This document shows positions 48,430-58,302 of a DNA stretch of 64,000 bases, one piece after another. Numbering within the stretch: position 1 is the first letter of the stretch; each line of letters begins with the position of its first letter. The translations under genes and the position numbers were made by a program. This DNA is from Atriophallophorus winterbourni (Eukaryota; Platyhelminthes; Trematoda; Plagiorchiida; Microphallidae), in contig JACCGJ010005395.1 in NCBI GenBank assembly GCA_013407085.1, forward strand, positions 1-64,000. Direction: 5' to 3'. The notes below the pieces were generated by a model, which did not search any database, had not been told where the DNA came from, and saw nothing but the letters and a program-made list of their open reading frames with translations.

Positions 48430-50690
48430 CGCATATTCAAACAATGCCTCTAATGTGAGCAGTAAACCGCAAGTACTTCCCAACACGCCATGTCAAAGAC
48501 AAGTGCTTTGATATCTCTCTTTGAAAACATATGTTGGTTGCCCAATTGTCGACTTCCTAATTGCAACTCACCCTCGGAATACGAACATTTCTCATTCCGT
48601 TGACATGACCCAGTCACGGCAGGAGAAACTGTCGCAATATCGTGAATATGTTCTGTAGACCAGCTTTTAAAATAAGTTCATCATAATAACTCTATCCATC
48701 CACGATGCATACGCAGGTGTAAATCATTCATCTTCCGATTGAGTCTCGCGTGGGTGGTCCATATTTCACTGCCGTACAGTAAAGCATCTTTGTCTTTACA
48801 GTCAGCCGGCTGTTACCACAAATACGAGCGAATTATTGAGACAGAAAGACAGCTGATCTCCTAATTTGGTTTTCATTCTAATTGTCTAGCGATAGGTTGT
48901 ACGCAATGGTTGTAAAATGTATGTAACAATAAGAATAATAAATAAGAAATTGATTTTATTCGTATACACGAATTTTCAGCTGTTTCAATAATTTCAGCAC
49001 AAATTTAAAAAATGATAAACATGTCCCGACATCGAGTTACAATTTGTCGACTGAACGATTTTTTCTTGTCCGTCTTAATTGATTGACAAAGTTTTTGGGT
49101 CGACCGTTTCACTGCAAGTCCCGGTATTTCGTACTTCGTTTCAAAGTGCACGTCCAAATGTGACCTCAGTTGATCCGAAAATATTTGATGCATTTTACAC
49201 TTGAAGAAATTAATTGTATGCACGGCCGATTTGAAGGCCTATTAAACGCTGACAGTTTTCAACGATGATGATGGGAGGCGATACAGTTGAATACTCATAC
49301 TGATTGTTAGCCAAACTTATTTGCATGCCAAAAATAACAGTACATTACAGACTTGATGTTTTTCAGGAAGTGAGCAATAAATGATACCTCGTCAACAAGA
49401 AGCATGCCATGGATTAACACAAGGTATGTGCAATCAACCGATTCTGGTTAAATAGCTTGCCATCAATTTGCTGCATATGTGAATTCCTTCTGTCCTCGTC
49501 CTAAAAGCGGGCTTGAGAAGCAGAGCAAAGAACCAGTCGAACAGCGTGGGAGCAAGAATACACCCTTATTCGACGCCTTGTCGATTATCAGAGTCTTTTG
49601 AACGGAAACCGTAAAAATTCAATGAGCCATTGATGCCTGGGTGTAAAAAAATAACTTGTTTGGGCTGCCTCGGGTTCAGCCTATCAGAACAAGCATTTTG
49701 AGAATAATCCTCTCAGCTCTTGTACACGAATGTCTTCGTTAAATCAATATACACAGCGTATAATGGCATATGCCGTTCCTAAAAATTTACTTGAAGTTGT
49801 CTCAGGAAAAAAATATTAGCTCGTGGAAGCCACATTGAGATAAGAAGTAAATTCTTTCAGCTGAAACTTGCAGCCGGATGTGTAAGACTTCAGCAAACAA
49901 GCAATCAGAAGGAAGATCTAAATGTAATTGTTGCAGTGACCTATATTTCCTTTATCATTAAATAAGCACCCTGACATTTGTCTCTCGCATCTTTTGTCGG
50001 ATACACTCATCCTACTTGCACTACAAATGGCAATTAGTCAAGAGCTTGTAATAATGCTGGTCAGGGAATGTTAGGTGGAATTACGTCGTCGCCAGGGGCC
50101 TCACAATTTGTTAAGCAGTTAATTGCCGTTTTCATCACATGGAGAGTGGGGGTGATTCTAGATATTCAATAGTCGGCAACCGCTCGACATTTTTGGAGTA
50201 CTTTTTCTAGAGTAAGGCAATGAGAAGTGCTCTAGCCATCTCTACAACATCGGAGTTTTGTTCACAGTCGTGTCTCTAGATACAGACTTATTGGGAGTCG
50301 TTTTTAGTTTGTTTGGATCAATGAATATATTGATCCCATCTTACAGACGGTGAAATGTTCCACTATCCACAGTGATTTTGCATATTGAGGTAAATTGCAT
50401 TCCAATAGTATTTTGCGCGTCATCATGCAGTCTCTCAAAACTCATTTATAGATGCATTTGAAAGTCGTATGGTTTCATGTGCTGGAATATATTTGAACCT
50501 CCAGAATGATGAGAGTTCCTTATCCAAAACAGCAGACATCTTAAAAGCTTTTCCTTCGAAACAATCGTTCGTTCGAGCTTTCTTCTTATCTAAAGTAGAA
50601 AGTGCGTCTCGACATATGCAGCTTTTCATCGATTCTCAGAATTCTAGAATCGATTCGAGTGTGGTTGTTTTGCTGAATTCGGTTGTGATG
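48430..50690 (-). mobile_element. RTE-A LINE, linker to C-terminus copy
   Basis: Starting at the linker (frame 50629-50435, KKKARTNDCFEGKAFKMSA), the minus strand continues through decayed RT frames. Visible are DKRCERQ...NIGHCNNY near 49980-49925, GKLFNQNRLIAHT near 49460, LGDQLSFCLNNS near 48870, and near 48620-48470 the C-terminal block MRNVRIPKGELQLGSRQLGN with SKRDIKALVFD. That last block is the RTE pol tail (GRIPKDLLYGEL, CKRD-KAL). The EN part is absent: at 50695 the sequence becomes LINE-J. Heavily mutated. Confidence 0.7.
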
Positions 50691-50694
50691 GCCT

Positions 50695-50891
50695 GGCCGA
50701 ATTGGATCTGTTCCGTTTACATTATTATGCCGAACCAGGAATCGTAAGACCTATTCTCATATTCCAATTACAAACTGAAGAATAAGGTCAGAACCATTTT
50801 TAGGAAATAATAATTTATGGTAATGTAATTAAAAACAGATTTTATTGCTCAAGCTAATTACTTGTTGAGGGTTGAGCTGTAAAGTGAGTTA
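50695..50891 (+). mobile_element. LINE-J 3' region, copy 4, left part
   Basis: Matches 39580-39735 (for example GCCGAACCAGGAATCGTAAG versus GCCGAACCAAGAATTGCAAT, and GTTGAGCTGTAAAGT). It stops at 50891, where the Tigger-like element begins, and resumes at 51796. Confidence 0.7.
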
Positions 50892-50949
50892 CAGTGGACC
50901 CAACGTACAACGAACTCGCTAACAACGAGTTCCCGCTTTGAACGAACAC

Positions 50950-50986
50950 ACCATTACAACTTTGAATCACTTTGAATCACTTTGAT
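50950..50986 (+). mobile_element. CR1 3' tail fragment inside the Tigger element
   Basis: ACCATTACAACTTTGAATCA and the following 7 bases are identical to the 3' end of the minus-strand CR1 at 7603-7635. Here the CTTTGAATCA unit is repeated. It may be an extremely 5'-truncated CR1 insertion holding almost only the tail. Confidence 0.5.
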
Positions 50987-51282
50987 TTCCCAAATTAATT
51001 CCTCATTTGCAAGCTTATTTAAAACATTCGTACAACGAATCTCGCTTATTACGAACACCGCACATGTTCCCGACAGCTATGTTTGTTCGATAAAGTTCAT
51101 GAATACAACGAACTCGCTTTCACTTAGATTTAACCCACAACGCCCCGTCAACAGTGGCCTGCAGTGCGTTAAGAATAGTACTGTCACACACAGCTTTGGA
51201 TACACAGGCCGCCTGGCCTACAGTGTGCTAACTGACTCGCACACAGGCACAAGAAAATCAGGTAAAAATTCTGTGATTGGTA

Positions 51283-51486
51283 ATCACAGACTCATGACAA
51301 ATTGCAATCACTCAGTCAGATACTTCGTCTGTGAAAGATGCCAGGAGTGCTCTTGATCTCTGCGGAAGATTTTTCAGGAGAGAAGGAAGATACATCGAAA
51401 GAGAACTTGAATTTGTGGAAAGAGAGATCGAGGCAGTGGCAAAGTCAAAACTTGAACAAAATAGTATCGCCAGCTACTTTAGATAA
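51283..51486 (+). pseudogene. C-terminal remnant of Tigger/pogo transposase
   Basis: The frame, open after a TGA near 51277, reads SVKDARSALDLCGRFFRR, then EFVEREIEAVAKSKLEQ, and ends NSIASYFR before the stop TAA (51484-51486). Tigger-type transposases end with an (L/R)RFF...E-I block and a short terminus such as K-TDYF. This matches in position and composition. It is read in plus orientation between the two inverted repeats. The catalytic DDE region that should precede it is not visible, in line with an internal deletion. Confidence 0.7.
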
Positions 51487-51795
51487 CGTGAGATTGGACT
51501 GTCAGTGTGTGTGCAAGATGATTTCACTAGTTCGTTGTATAATGAATTTACTATTAATAACATGAACTTGGATTCAATGTTGTGATCTTTGTGCTGCGGC
51601 TTCATCTAATCATCGAATGGATTACACGTATGCAGAAAGACACAAAGGTAAGACATTCTTTACTTTTTTTACACGTGTACAGAAAAACGGCGGTAAAATT
51701 ACATGTCTGACAAGGCGGTTCACTTACAACGAACTCCGCTTAAAAACGAACATTTTACTCTCTCCTAAGCGATTCCTTGTACCCGGGTTCCACTT

Positions 51796-52095
51796 TATAT
51801 ATCATATTTAATAACTGTTATGAGATCTTGCATAATTAAACAGTTTTCTGATGAAAGGTTTCATTGAAAGTTTGTGTGTTTTTTTGGATTGTTGAGAAAG
51901 GATTCCGAGTTGATAATCTAGTATCAAATAGAATCAAGTAATTTTGAAATTTTTTTTGGCAAACGTCCTTTCGTTACACCGTACTTCCATACATTTCCAC
52001 GGTGCTCGAAGTTTAGAAATGCATTCATTTTGTGAGTCCATCTAATAAATGTGTAAACGTATACAAAATTCCTCTACGTGCTTCTATTCTCGCTG
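51796..52095 (+). mobile_element. LINE-J 3' region, copy 4, right part
   Basis: Continues the LINE-J 3'UTR after the Tigger element. AATAACTGTTATGAGATCTTGC, GATAATCTAGTATCAAATAG and TTCTATTCTCGCTGCA match 39745-40010. Ends near 52095. Confidence 0.65.
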
Positions 52096-52429
52096 CACGA
52101 CACAGGTATTCAATTAGTTGATTCTTAAGTTACAAGTTGCCGCATATTGTAGGGACATCGTTGCTATTTCCATGCTCAACTCCATCCATTCCTTATTCAA
52201 TTGTTTTCACCAAGTCAAGTTTTAGTTTGAAACATAACGCATTGAGGTCTGAAGTAATTCGAAGAGTTACTTCACGAAAATCATCGATTAAAAAAATCGA
52301 GAAGTGATAGAAACAACAAATTTGATTTGTAAATACAACAATTGTGCTTATGTTTTGAGTTAAGTGATTTGAAAAGTTACCAAATAGTTGTCAAATTGTC
52401 CATTAACATGCTTGTGCTCGATGCACAAA

Positions 52430-53160
52430 TAATATGTGGGGTCAGAGAGTTCCGTATAAAACTATCGCAAATATCAACATAGAACCTTCAACAATTTGAT
52501 CTATAGTGTGGAATAATAAACGTGTAGCAATGAGATCGGCAACCTTGCCCTTCCTGCCGATAAAACAGCTGTTCATTTGGATGAAACACCTTAGGCAAAA
52601 TATGAAACAGCTGAAGCAAGTCACCCCTGACAAGACGGTACGATACGTCTGGTAGGTTCAGAGTTGTAACCTGCTCCTCGTATGGCCTGTTGTATAGTCC
52701 AAATAACAGTTTCATAGCGCGGCGTCATAGCTGTTGCAGAAAAGCCAGGTCATTTTGTAAAAAAGACGACTATGCTTGAACAGCGCGCGCCATTGTAGAG
52801 TTGTTAGAGTCTTTAAGTATACGTATGAGTAAATGCTCTGGGAAACTACCGAAGACCGCCCCGAGAGGCTATGATCTTTACCAGGACATTTTGTAAACCA
52901 CATAACCTCCTCAAAGAATTCAAGCTACCGTATATCCACACATCAAGCATTTATTCTTGTGTTACCCATGAAAGTTGCCAAGATCTCAGAGAGTATGTGA
53001 ATCAGAAGGATTCATCATGGTTTCACCTCTCGCATATTGAGATGGTGTATGGTACACAGATTCGTATGGAACACGTATGCAACGCTCCGATCTGTAAGTG
53101 TATTATTTAGAAGTTTTATATGGTGCGCAAGCTTGTCCAAACCTTGATGAGATCGTCGAA
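52430..53160 (-). mobile_element. CR1-like LINE C-terminal fragment, minus strand
   Basis: A frame at 52715-52488 has LLFGLYNRPYEEQVTTLNL and YRLVRGDLLQLFHIL, the thumb-side motif (G-PYEERL--L-L---R-RGDL----IL) of CR1-type RTs. The terminal part near 52560-52440 continues in shifted frames (FIRNSLTPHIICAS). Related to 32100-32700. No palm motifs remain. Confidence 0.75.
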
Positions 53161-53199
53161 TATAATGATTTTCCTTAGAACGACCTTAGGTATATCATG

Positions 53200-54260
53200 C
53201 AGATTCCTAAACCTCATTTCTAGCTGCATTTGAAAGTCGTATGGTTTCATGTGTTGGAATACATTTGAACCTCAATAATGATGACAGTTTCCTATCCGAA
53301 ACAGCAGACATCTCGAAAGCTTTTCCTTCGAAAAATCCGCTCATTTGAGCTTTCTTCTTACCAAAAGTAGAATGTGCGACTCTACATATGCAGCTTGTTA
53401 TCGATTCTCAGATTTCTGTATTCGATTCGTCTGCGGTTGTTTTGCTGAATTCACTCGTGATGGACTTGATATCGCGCGAAGTTAAATTTTTTCTAGGCTC
53501 ACCAGACAATTTGGTGCAGTAAAATCCCATGTCGGGTAGCTTCCGTTTTCTCACAGTCCAGTTAATAATAAGTGTCAAATTCTGCGCTTTGATTTGATCT
53601 GGTAAGAATTACGCTTCCAATTTTAGTGCGCTTAACAAGAACCAGACCAAGCTGATGCCGGTGCTTGAAGCGTGGACATTTCTGAGATAACGTATGCCGC
53701 AGTAATGTTCATAAGAAAGAGTTACTGACACAAAGACTGAATAATGTGCACAATTCCGAACAGCGCGGTCCATATTCATTAGTGTTACCGACATCAAACC
53801 TCCTGAGACAGTTTTACAAAAGTCGTATTCTGCACCAACTGTGGTAATGAAATCAACAAATACCACTACACATTATCGTTGTGGCGCGTTTTAGGAATAC
53901 TGTTGTGTGGTTATGATAAAAAGCGTCTTTTTCAGCAGAAGTCGCATACATTGTGGGTTCATGAAGGTTGACCACCGTAGATGTAACAGTAATGCACGTA
54001 TGATTTATTGTCCATATGCGTTTGCTGCCACTGCTGCTGGTTTCTCTGCTTCTAGTAGGCACTTTCGCACGGCAAACCCAACTCCTAACAGTCGAGGCTC
54101 AACAGAACACGTTCTATTAGAAATATTGTTCACACAGATCAAACTATTTCCAAAGTTATCGAATATTCCATACTTCCATCTAACTATTACGCGGTTGCTC
54201 ACGCGATGTATTACGATGGATTATCTGATTCGTATGTATGTGCTGACGGTACAATATTTC
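53200..54260 (-). mobile_element. RTE-A endonuclease and linker fragment, minus strand
   Basis: 5' to 3' on minus. A frame at 54202-54005 has VEPRLLGVGFAVRKCLLEAE, and a frame at 54062-53853 has TCITVTSTVVNLHEPTMYAT and AEKDAFYHNHTTVFLK. The GDFNARVG catalytic block is decayed near 53860. 53760-53600 resembles the RHPRS-HRHQLGLVLVKRT block before the linker, and the linker at 53480-53200 repeats 50690-50408. Forms an inverted pair with the next entry. Confidence 0.75.
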
Positions 54261-54439
54261 CGACTAAAATGTAAAAGGTAATTTCACTGTATCCGTGTTT
54301 GATTCAATTGGATAACTTCTCATATAGCTTTGTTTGTTTCACTTGATTGCGTGATTTTAATCATAACTCAGACTAGTATCTATTCAATTATTGGTATCCG
54401 CACTATTCGCACAACAAAGGTCCGTTCGGAAAATAGAAA

Positions 54440-55460
54440 CCTCGAAAGTCCGATCCCTGATTGAAGAATTTCATAAAGATGTCTCGAATATCACACGCGG
54501 GAAGGAAACCAGCTGTGATTAACAATGAGCTGAAAAGGCTGATTGCCAACGTACTATTCCCAAAAAACAATCTCTGGCGCAGCGATCGTGTAATAGTGAG
54601 ATTGCGGTATGGATTATACGATAACTTTGGAAATGAATTGCTCTGTGTAAACATTCTTTCTAAAAAAACGTGTTTTGTTGAGCCTCGACTGTTGGAAGTT
54701 GAGTTTGCCGTGCGGAAGTGCCTAATAGAAGCAGAGAAATCAGCAGCAGTGGCAGCAAACGCATTTGGACATCAAATCATACATGCATTACTGTTACATC
54801 TACGGTGGTCAACCTCCATGAACCCACAATGTCTGTGGCTTCTGGTGAAAGGGACGCTTCTTATCATAACCAAACAATAGTTCTACAAAACGTACCACTA
54901 AGAACACGTGTTGCGGTATCAGGTGATTGCAAGGCTAGAGTTGGTGCTGGAGTTGGAAAACTGTCACGGGAGTTTCGGTGTTGGTAAAACTGATAACAAT
55001 GGACAGCGACTTTCAAAAGTGTGCACACAGTTCAGTCTTTGTGTCAGTAACACTTTTTTCTAAACACAACAAAGCATACGTTCTTTTAGGCCTTTACCTG
55101 TGCAAGCTGATTGATGGCAAGCTTTTCACCCTTAATCGGTTCAGATCACATACTTCGTGCTAATCCATGGCATGCTCTTTCTTGACAAGGTATCATTTAT
55201 TGCTCACTCACTGGAAAACATCCAGTTGTTAATGTTCTGTTTCTTGTTTTCATGCTAATAATTTTGGCTCTCATTGAGCATGAGCATGTCCAAATCCCTT
55301 GTCAAGGGACTTTATCGCCTCAAATCATCACTGTTTCAAATTGTCAGCTTGAATCAGTAACTTTTTGTACAATTATTTGTTCAACCATTGCGGATAACCT
55401 CTTGCTCGGCACGCATATTTTTATGCGGATTGGTAGATCAGCTGTCATTCTGTCGTGATC
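54440..55460 (+). mobile_element. RTE-A endonuclease and partial RT, plus strand
   Basis: The 54461-54880 frame (139 codons) has KPAVINNELKRL and VEPRLLEVEFAVRKCLIEAE. A shifted frame (54718-54987) has TCITVTSTVVNLHEPTM, then VAVSGDCKARVGAGVGK, a decayed SGDFNARVG (GD kept). Beyond 55100 the sequence jumps to RT parts: IDGKLFTLNRFRSH near 55110-55150 and SNCQLESV...ADNLLLGTHIFMRIGRSA (decayed YLGS-I-DNLSLDTEI-MRIGKSA) near 55340-55440. An internal deletion removed the EN end and RT fingers and palm entry. Confidence 0.75.
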
Positions 55461-55559
55461 AACATATCTTGTTTAGAGCAATTTTAAGGTAAAAACAAAT
55501 AAGGCGGTATAAAGCGCGTGCGAACAGAATTATTTACTGTTCGGCATTAAAACCTGGAA

Positions 55560-55690
55560 CACCGCAGTGTGCGCTACAATTTGAGATTCAAAGTTGTACG
55601 CTTCGTATATTAGCGCACTTATCAGGAATGAGATCAAGTTGATGCCGATGCTTAGAGTGAAAATGTTTTGGAAGAGTTTTAAGGTGTGGA
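55560..55690 (-). mobile_element. Short RTE-A endonuclease fragment
   Basis: On minus, near 55665-55585, a frame reads KHRHQLDLIPDKCANIRSVQ. It corresponds to the RHWHQLDLILVKR-type block at the end of the EN domain in family A (compare 14920-14850). Nothing else of the element remains here. Confidence 0.45.
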
Positions 55691-55934
55691 TATGTTAGAA
55701 CATTATACATTTTGTTCGTATAATATGGATACAAACACGTTCAGAAAAGTAGCATTTTTATGTCTGGGTAACGGTATCCCGGCTGAATATTTTCCCGTAA
55801 AACGACGAATCTGATTACTAGGTATATCGTTCCTCGTAAATGATGATTCTAAGAATCTGTGCCAAATGCTTAATAATAATAACCTCATGAAATTTAAAGG
55901 TTGAAATAAGGTTACTAATGTTAGCAAATAATCA

Positions 55935-56430
55935 CTTCATAACGATTATTGATACATGAGAATAACATTTCTGCGTATAACTCATAAGTAACTTGAATCG
56001 GAATTATCCACGTACATGTTAACTGCGATTTTGTACTTGCACTAAGAAATAAGTCATTGTCACTGAGAAATCCAACCAACCAAGAACTTACAATACATGA
56101 AACATTCCGATATTTTTTGGTTAAAAGTTTCGACAATTAGAAATAACAAAGTTATACTTGTATGCCACTGTTATATAGGGTTCTTACAAAGGACCACGAT
56201 GTTCAAATAGACAATCAGGGATGGGGATGTAAGCACCAAAAAACATTAGAAATAACAACGTTCTTACGTGCTTCGCTATTTTCTGGAATCATAAAAAAAC
56301 ATGGATCACATGAACGTTAGCCAGCATATGCAGATTTTGCAGTATACAAACTGGAAAGTGTTTATAAAGATAAATTGCACTTCACGAAATCTGATGTTTT
56401 AAGATGTTATCTCTAATTCAGCCATGAAAT
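55935..56430. repeat. Interspersed repeat W, copy b
   Basis: Second copy of the repeat at 48072-48425, with an insertion of about 130 bp relative to copy a. No coding content recognised. Confidence 0.6.
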
Positions 56431-56456
56431 TTTTCTGAACTGTGTGGTTCTACCTT

Positions 56457-56494
56457 TTGTGATATATATGTGATATATATAAATATATATATAA

Positions 56495-56526
<32 letters not shown>

Positions 56527-56528
56527 GC
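56457..56528. repeat. (AT)n/(ATAAAT)n low-complexity repeat
   Basis: About 70 bp of ATATAT interspersed with ATAAATATAT units. A shorter (TA)n run lies at 57177-57193. Confidence 0.9.
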
Positions 56529-56539
56529 CAACTATGCCG

Positions 56540-57220
56540 TATATATTATATGTCGATAAATAATATTTGATTTTCGGTCGGATGCTTGATAACAGCCATT
56601 GTTTTATTGCAAATTTAGTTTGACGTGAAATAGAAACTTTTGTAATCTATTGGCGAATGTTTGATATTTATACTTAGGATCGGTGTTTAAAGTGTAAATA
56701 ACACCAAACATTCAACACTGTCTGTTTCTCAGTAGAGAAAAACAAATTATTATATCCAATGCGAATTGCAATCATGTAAGATGTTTTAACACTACATCAC
56801 TGATTCATCGAACATTTTTCCCTGTTATAGATGATAACGTTTTTTTGTAAAGTGGAAGTCCTCTAATAAATTTCGAAATCTGTCCACTTCATTACATTTA
56901 TAATGAACTATGAGGATCACAATGTGCAAAATAGGCCGTTAGAGATTTACAGGGCTTGAAATATATGCTTAACATTAAAGCGAATAAAATAGTTATCATC
57001 ACGCAACAATCAGAAATTATTTTTTAAATATATTTATGATATTTACTGCGACAAAAGTTGTTTTGATTTCAACATGAAATACATATGTGCCAGTGGAAAA
57101 ACTTATGCAACATCGACTCACTCGTTGTAGATAGAACTGAAAAAAATACCGGTTAAATTTGTTTTAAAAATGATAACATATATATATATATATCACATTT
57201 GCATGTTTGAACAATTATCC
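56540..57220. other. Stretch without recognised gene
   Basis: AT-rich. If the minus-strand exon at 57228-57291 is real, this would be the beginning of its first intron. No downstream exon could be picked out. Confidence 0.4.
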
Positions 57221-57227
57221 AACTTAC

Positions 57228-57291
57228 TCTTGCCAGCATCGACCGCAATTGAGACACAGAGGAGTATAAGCAGTTTCATGGAATACGTCAT
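57228..57291 (-). CDS. Candidate first exon encoding a signal peptide
   Basis: From ATG at 57291-57289 the minus strand reads MTYSMKLLILLCVSIAVDAG and then K. This is a compact secretory signal: a positive N-region, a hydrophobic core LLILLCVSIAV and a V-D-A site fitting the minus-3/minus-1 rule. After 64 coding bases a strong donor follows (AAGA then GTAAGT, GT at 57227-57226), leaving the exon in phase 1. A TATAAAA box lies 35-41 bases upstream of the ATG. Without the splice the frame would end after 33 codons. The gene would be a secreted or membrane protein with its remaining exons at lower coordinates or outside the window. No downstream exon was identified, so this rests on a short motif set. 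Confidence 0.4.
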
Positions 57292-57325
57292 GGTGCGACT
57301 TTGGAAACGACAATATCAGTTGCGA

Positions 57326-57332
57326 TTTTATA
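57326..57332 (-). promoter_or_regulatory. TATA box candidate for the signal-peptide exon
   Basis: TATAAAA on minus, about 35 bases before the ATG at 57291. The start of transcription would fall near 57300, giving a leader of only about 10 bases. TATA-like strings are common in AT-rich DNA. Confidence 0.3.
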
Positions 57333-57334
57333 GT

Positions 57335-58300
57335 TTTTATTAATGATTCATCTAATCGCTGGTTGGTTGCGCTACAACGAATATATCAAATCAATAATTG
57401 TGATAGACTATTATTGGTTTGTTGATATCTTTGGGGTTTAGCAGCATGAATAGTAAATAATTAACAAAAATATATTTATAAAAGCTGGCAAACACTAGGG
57501 ATTGGTTGTAAAAGATTTTGTGATTAATTACGATTCAATTGAATCATCATAAACACTCGTAATATATTTTACTCGCGTTTATTTCAAAGAGGTGATCTTC
57601 CGAAACATATATTCTATGTGATGTACGCAAATATAAGTAGGCTGTGTTTAAGTGTACGATTACTACGTTCCATTGGTCAATGTGAAAGATGGTTTATGAG
57701 GTTAGCATGCAATGGATATTTTAAAGTCAAGGTCATCCGGTCATCATAATCAGTCCGCAGATTTCACGGCACTAGACATTTCTATGTTCGTGTAGGCGTG
57801 ATCTACATTTTGCTGCCTAATATATCACCTTCTGGTCGGATGCTCAGAGCCTATACCAAGATAATACTCGCATCATTATCCAACGTCGCATCTCATCAAT
57901 TCTGCTTTAAAATTTTAATAAACAATATGCATAATATTCAACAATCTTCCACACAAAACTTCGCAAAAATTCTTGATAAAAACCCTCATAACTATAATTG
58001 GCATTCCAAATTGAACGTTTGAGATGCTATCAAAATAGCGCATACATGATATGTGTGAGTGCAGTTGGAATAGTTGATTTTGTCACTCAATGAAGTGACT
58101 AATATCATAGCGAACAGAATGAGGATATAAGATCAATGCTTGCGTGCAATTGGATCACCCACAACAAACAGGACCTGATTGAGAAGTTTGGTCGTGGTGA
58201 CATACTACAAACATTTCTTCAAATTTCATGAAAATGTATATTTTGGTTCCAGTATAGCTGATTTTACCTGAAACATATGAAAAAGCACGTTCTTCGAAAT
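57335..58300. other. Stretch without recognised gene
   Basis: No repeat match or convincing coding frame. It contains the upstream region of the candidate exon and the flank of the large inverted repeat. Confidence 0.4.
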
Positions 58301-58302
58301 AG

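Larger units (their letters stand above)
50892..51795 (+). mobile_element. Pogo/Tigger-like DNA transposon, internally deleted
   Basis: 904 bp flanked by TA at 50890-50891 and 51796-51797. The left end starts CAGTGGACCCAACGTACAAC. The right end, read inward on minus, starts AAGTGGAACCCGGGTACAAG. They form imperfect inverted repeats of about 28 bp with the AACGAACTCGC-type sequence usual for this superfamily. The 3' part still encodes the last 60 or so residues of a transposase. The DDE core and DNA-binding domain are missing, so it is non-autonomous. The flanks rejoin into a LINE-J sequence that is uninterrupted in other copies, which confirms the ends. Confidence 0.85.

Noticed and set aside
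51850..51880. CTGATGA followed by GAAAG as another hammerhead
   Set aside because: The sequence between them forms no stem, and other LINE-J copies read CTAATAA at this point.
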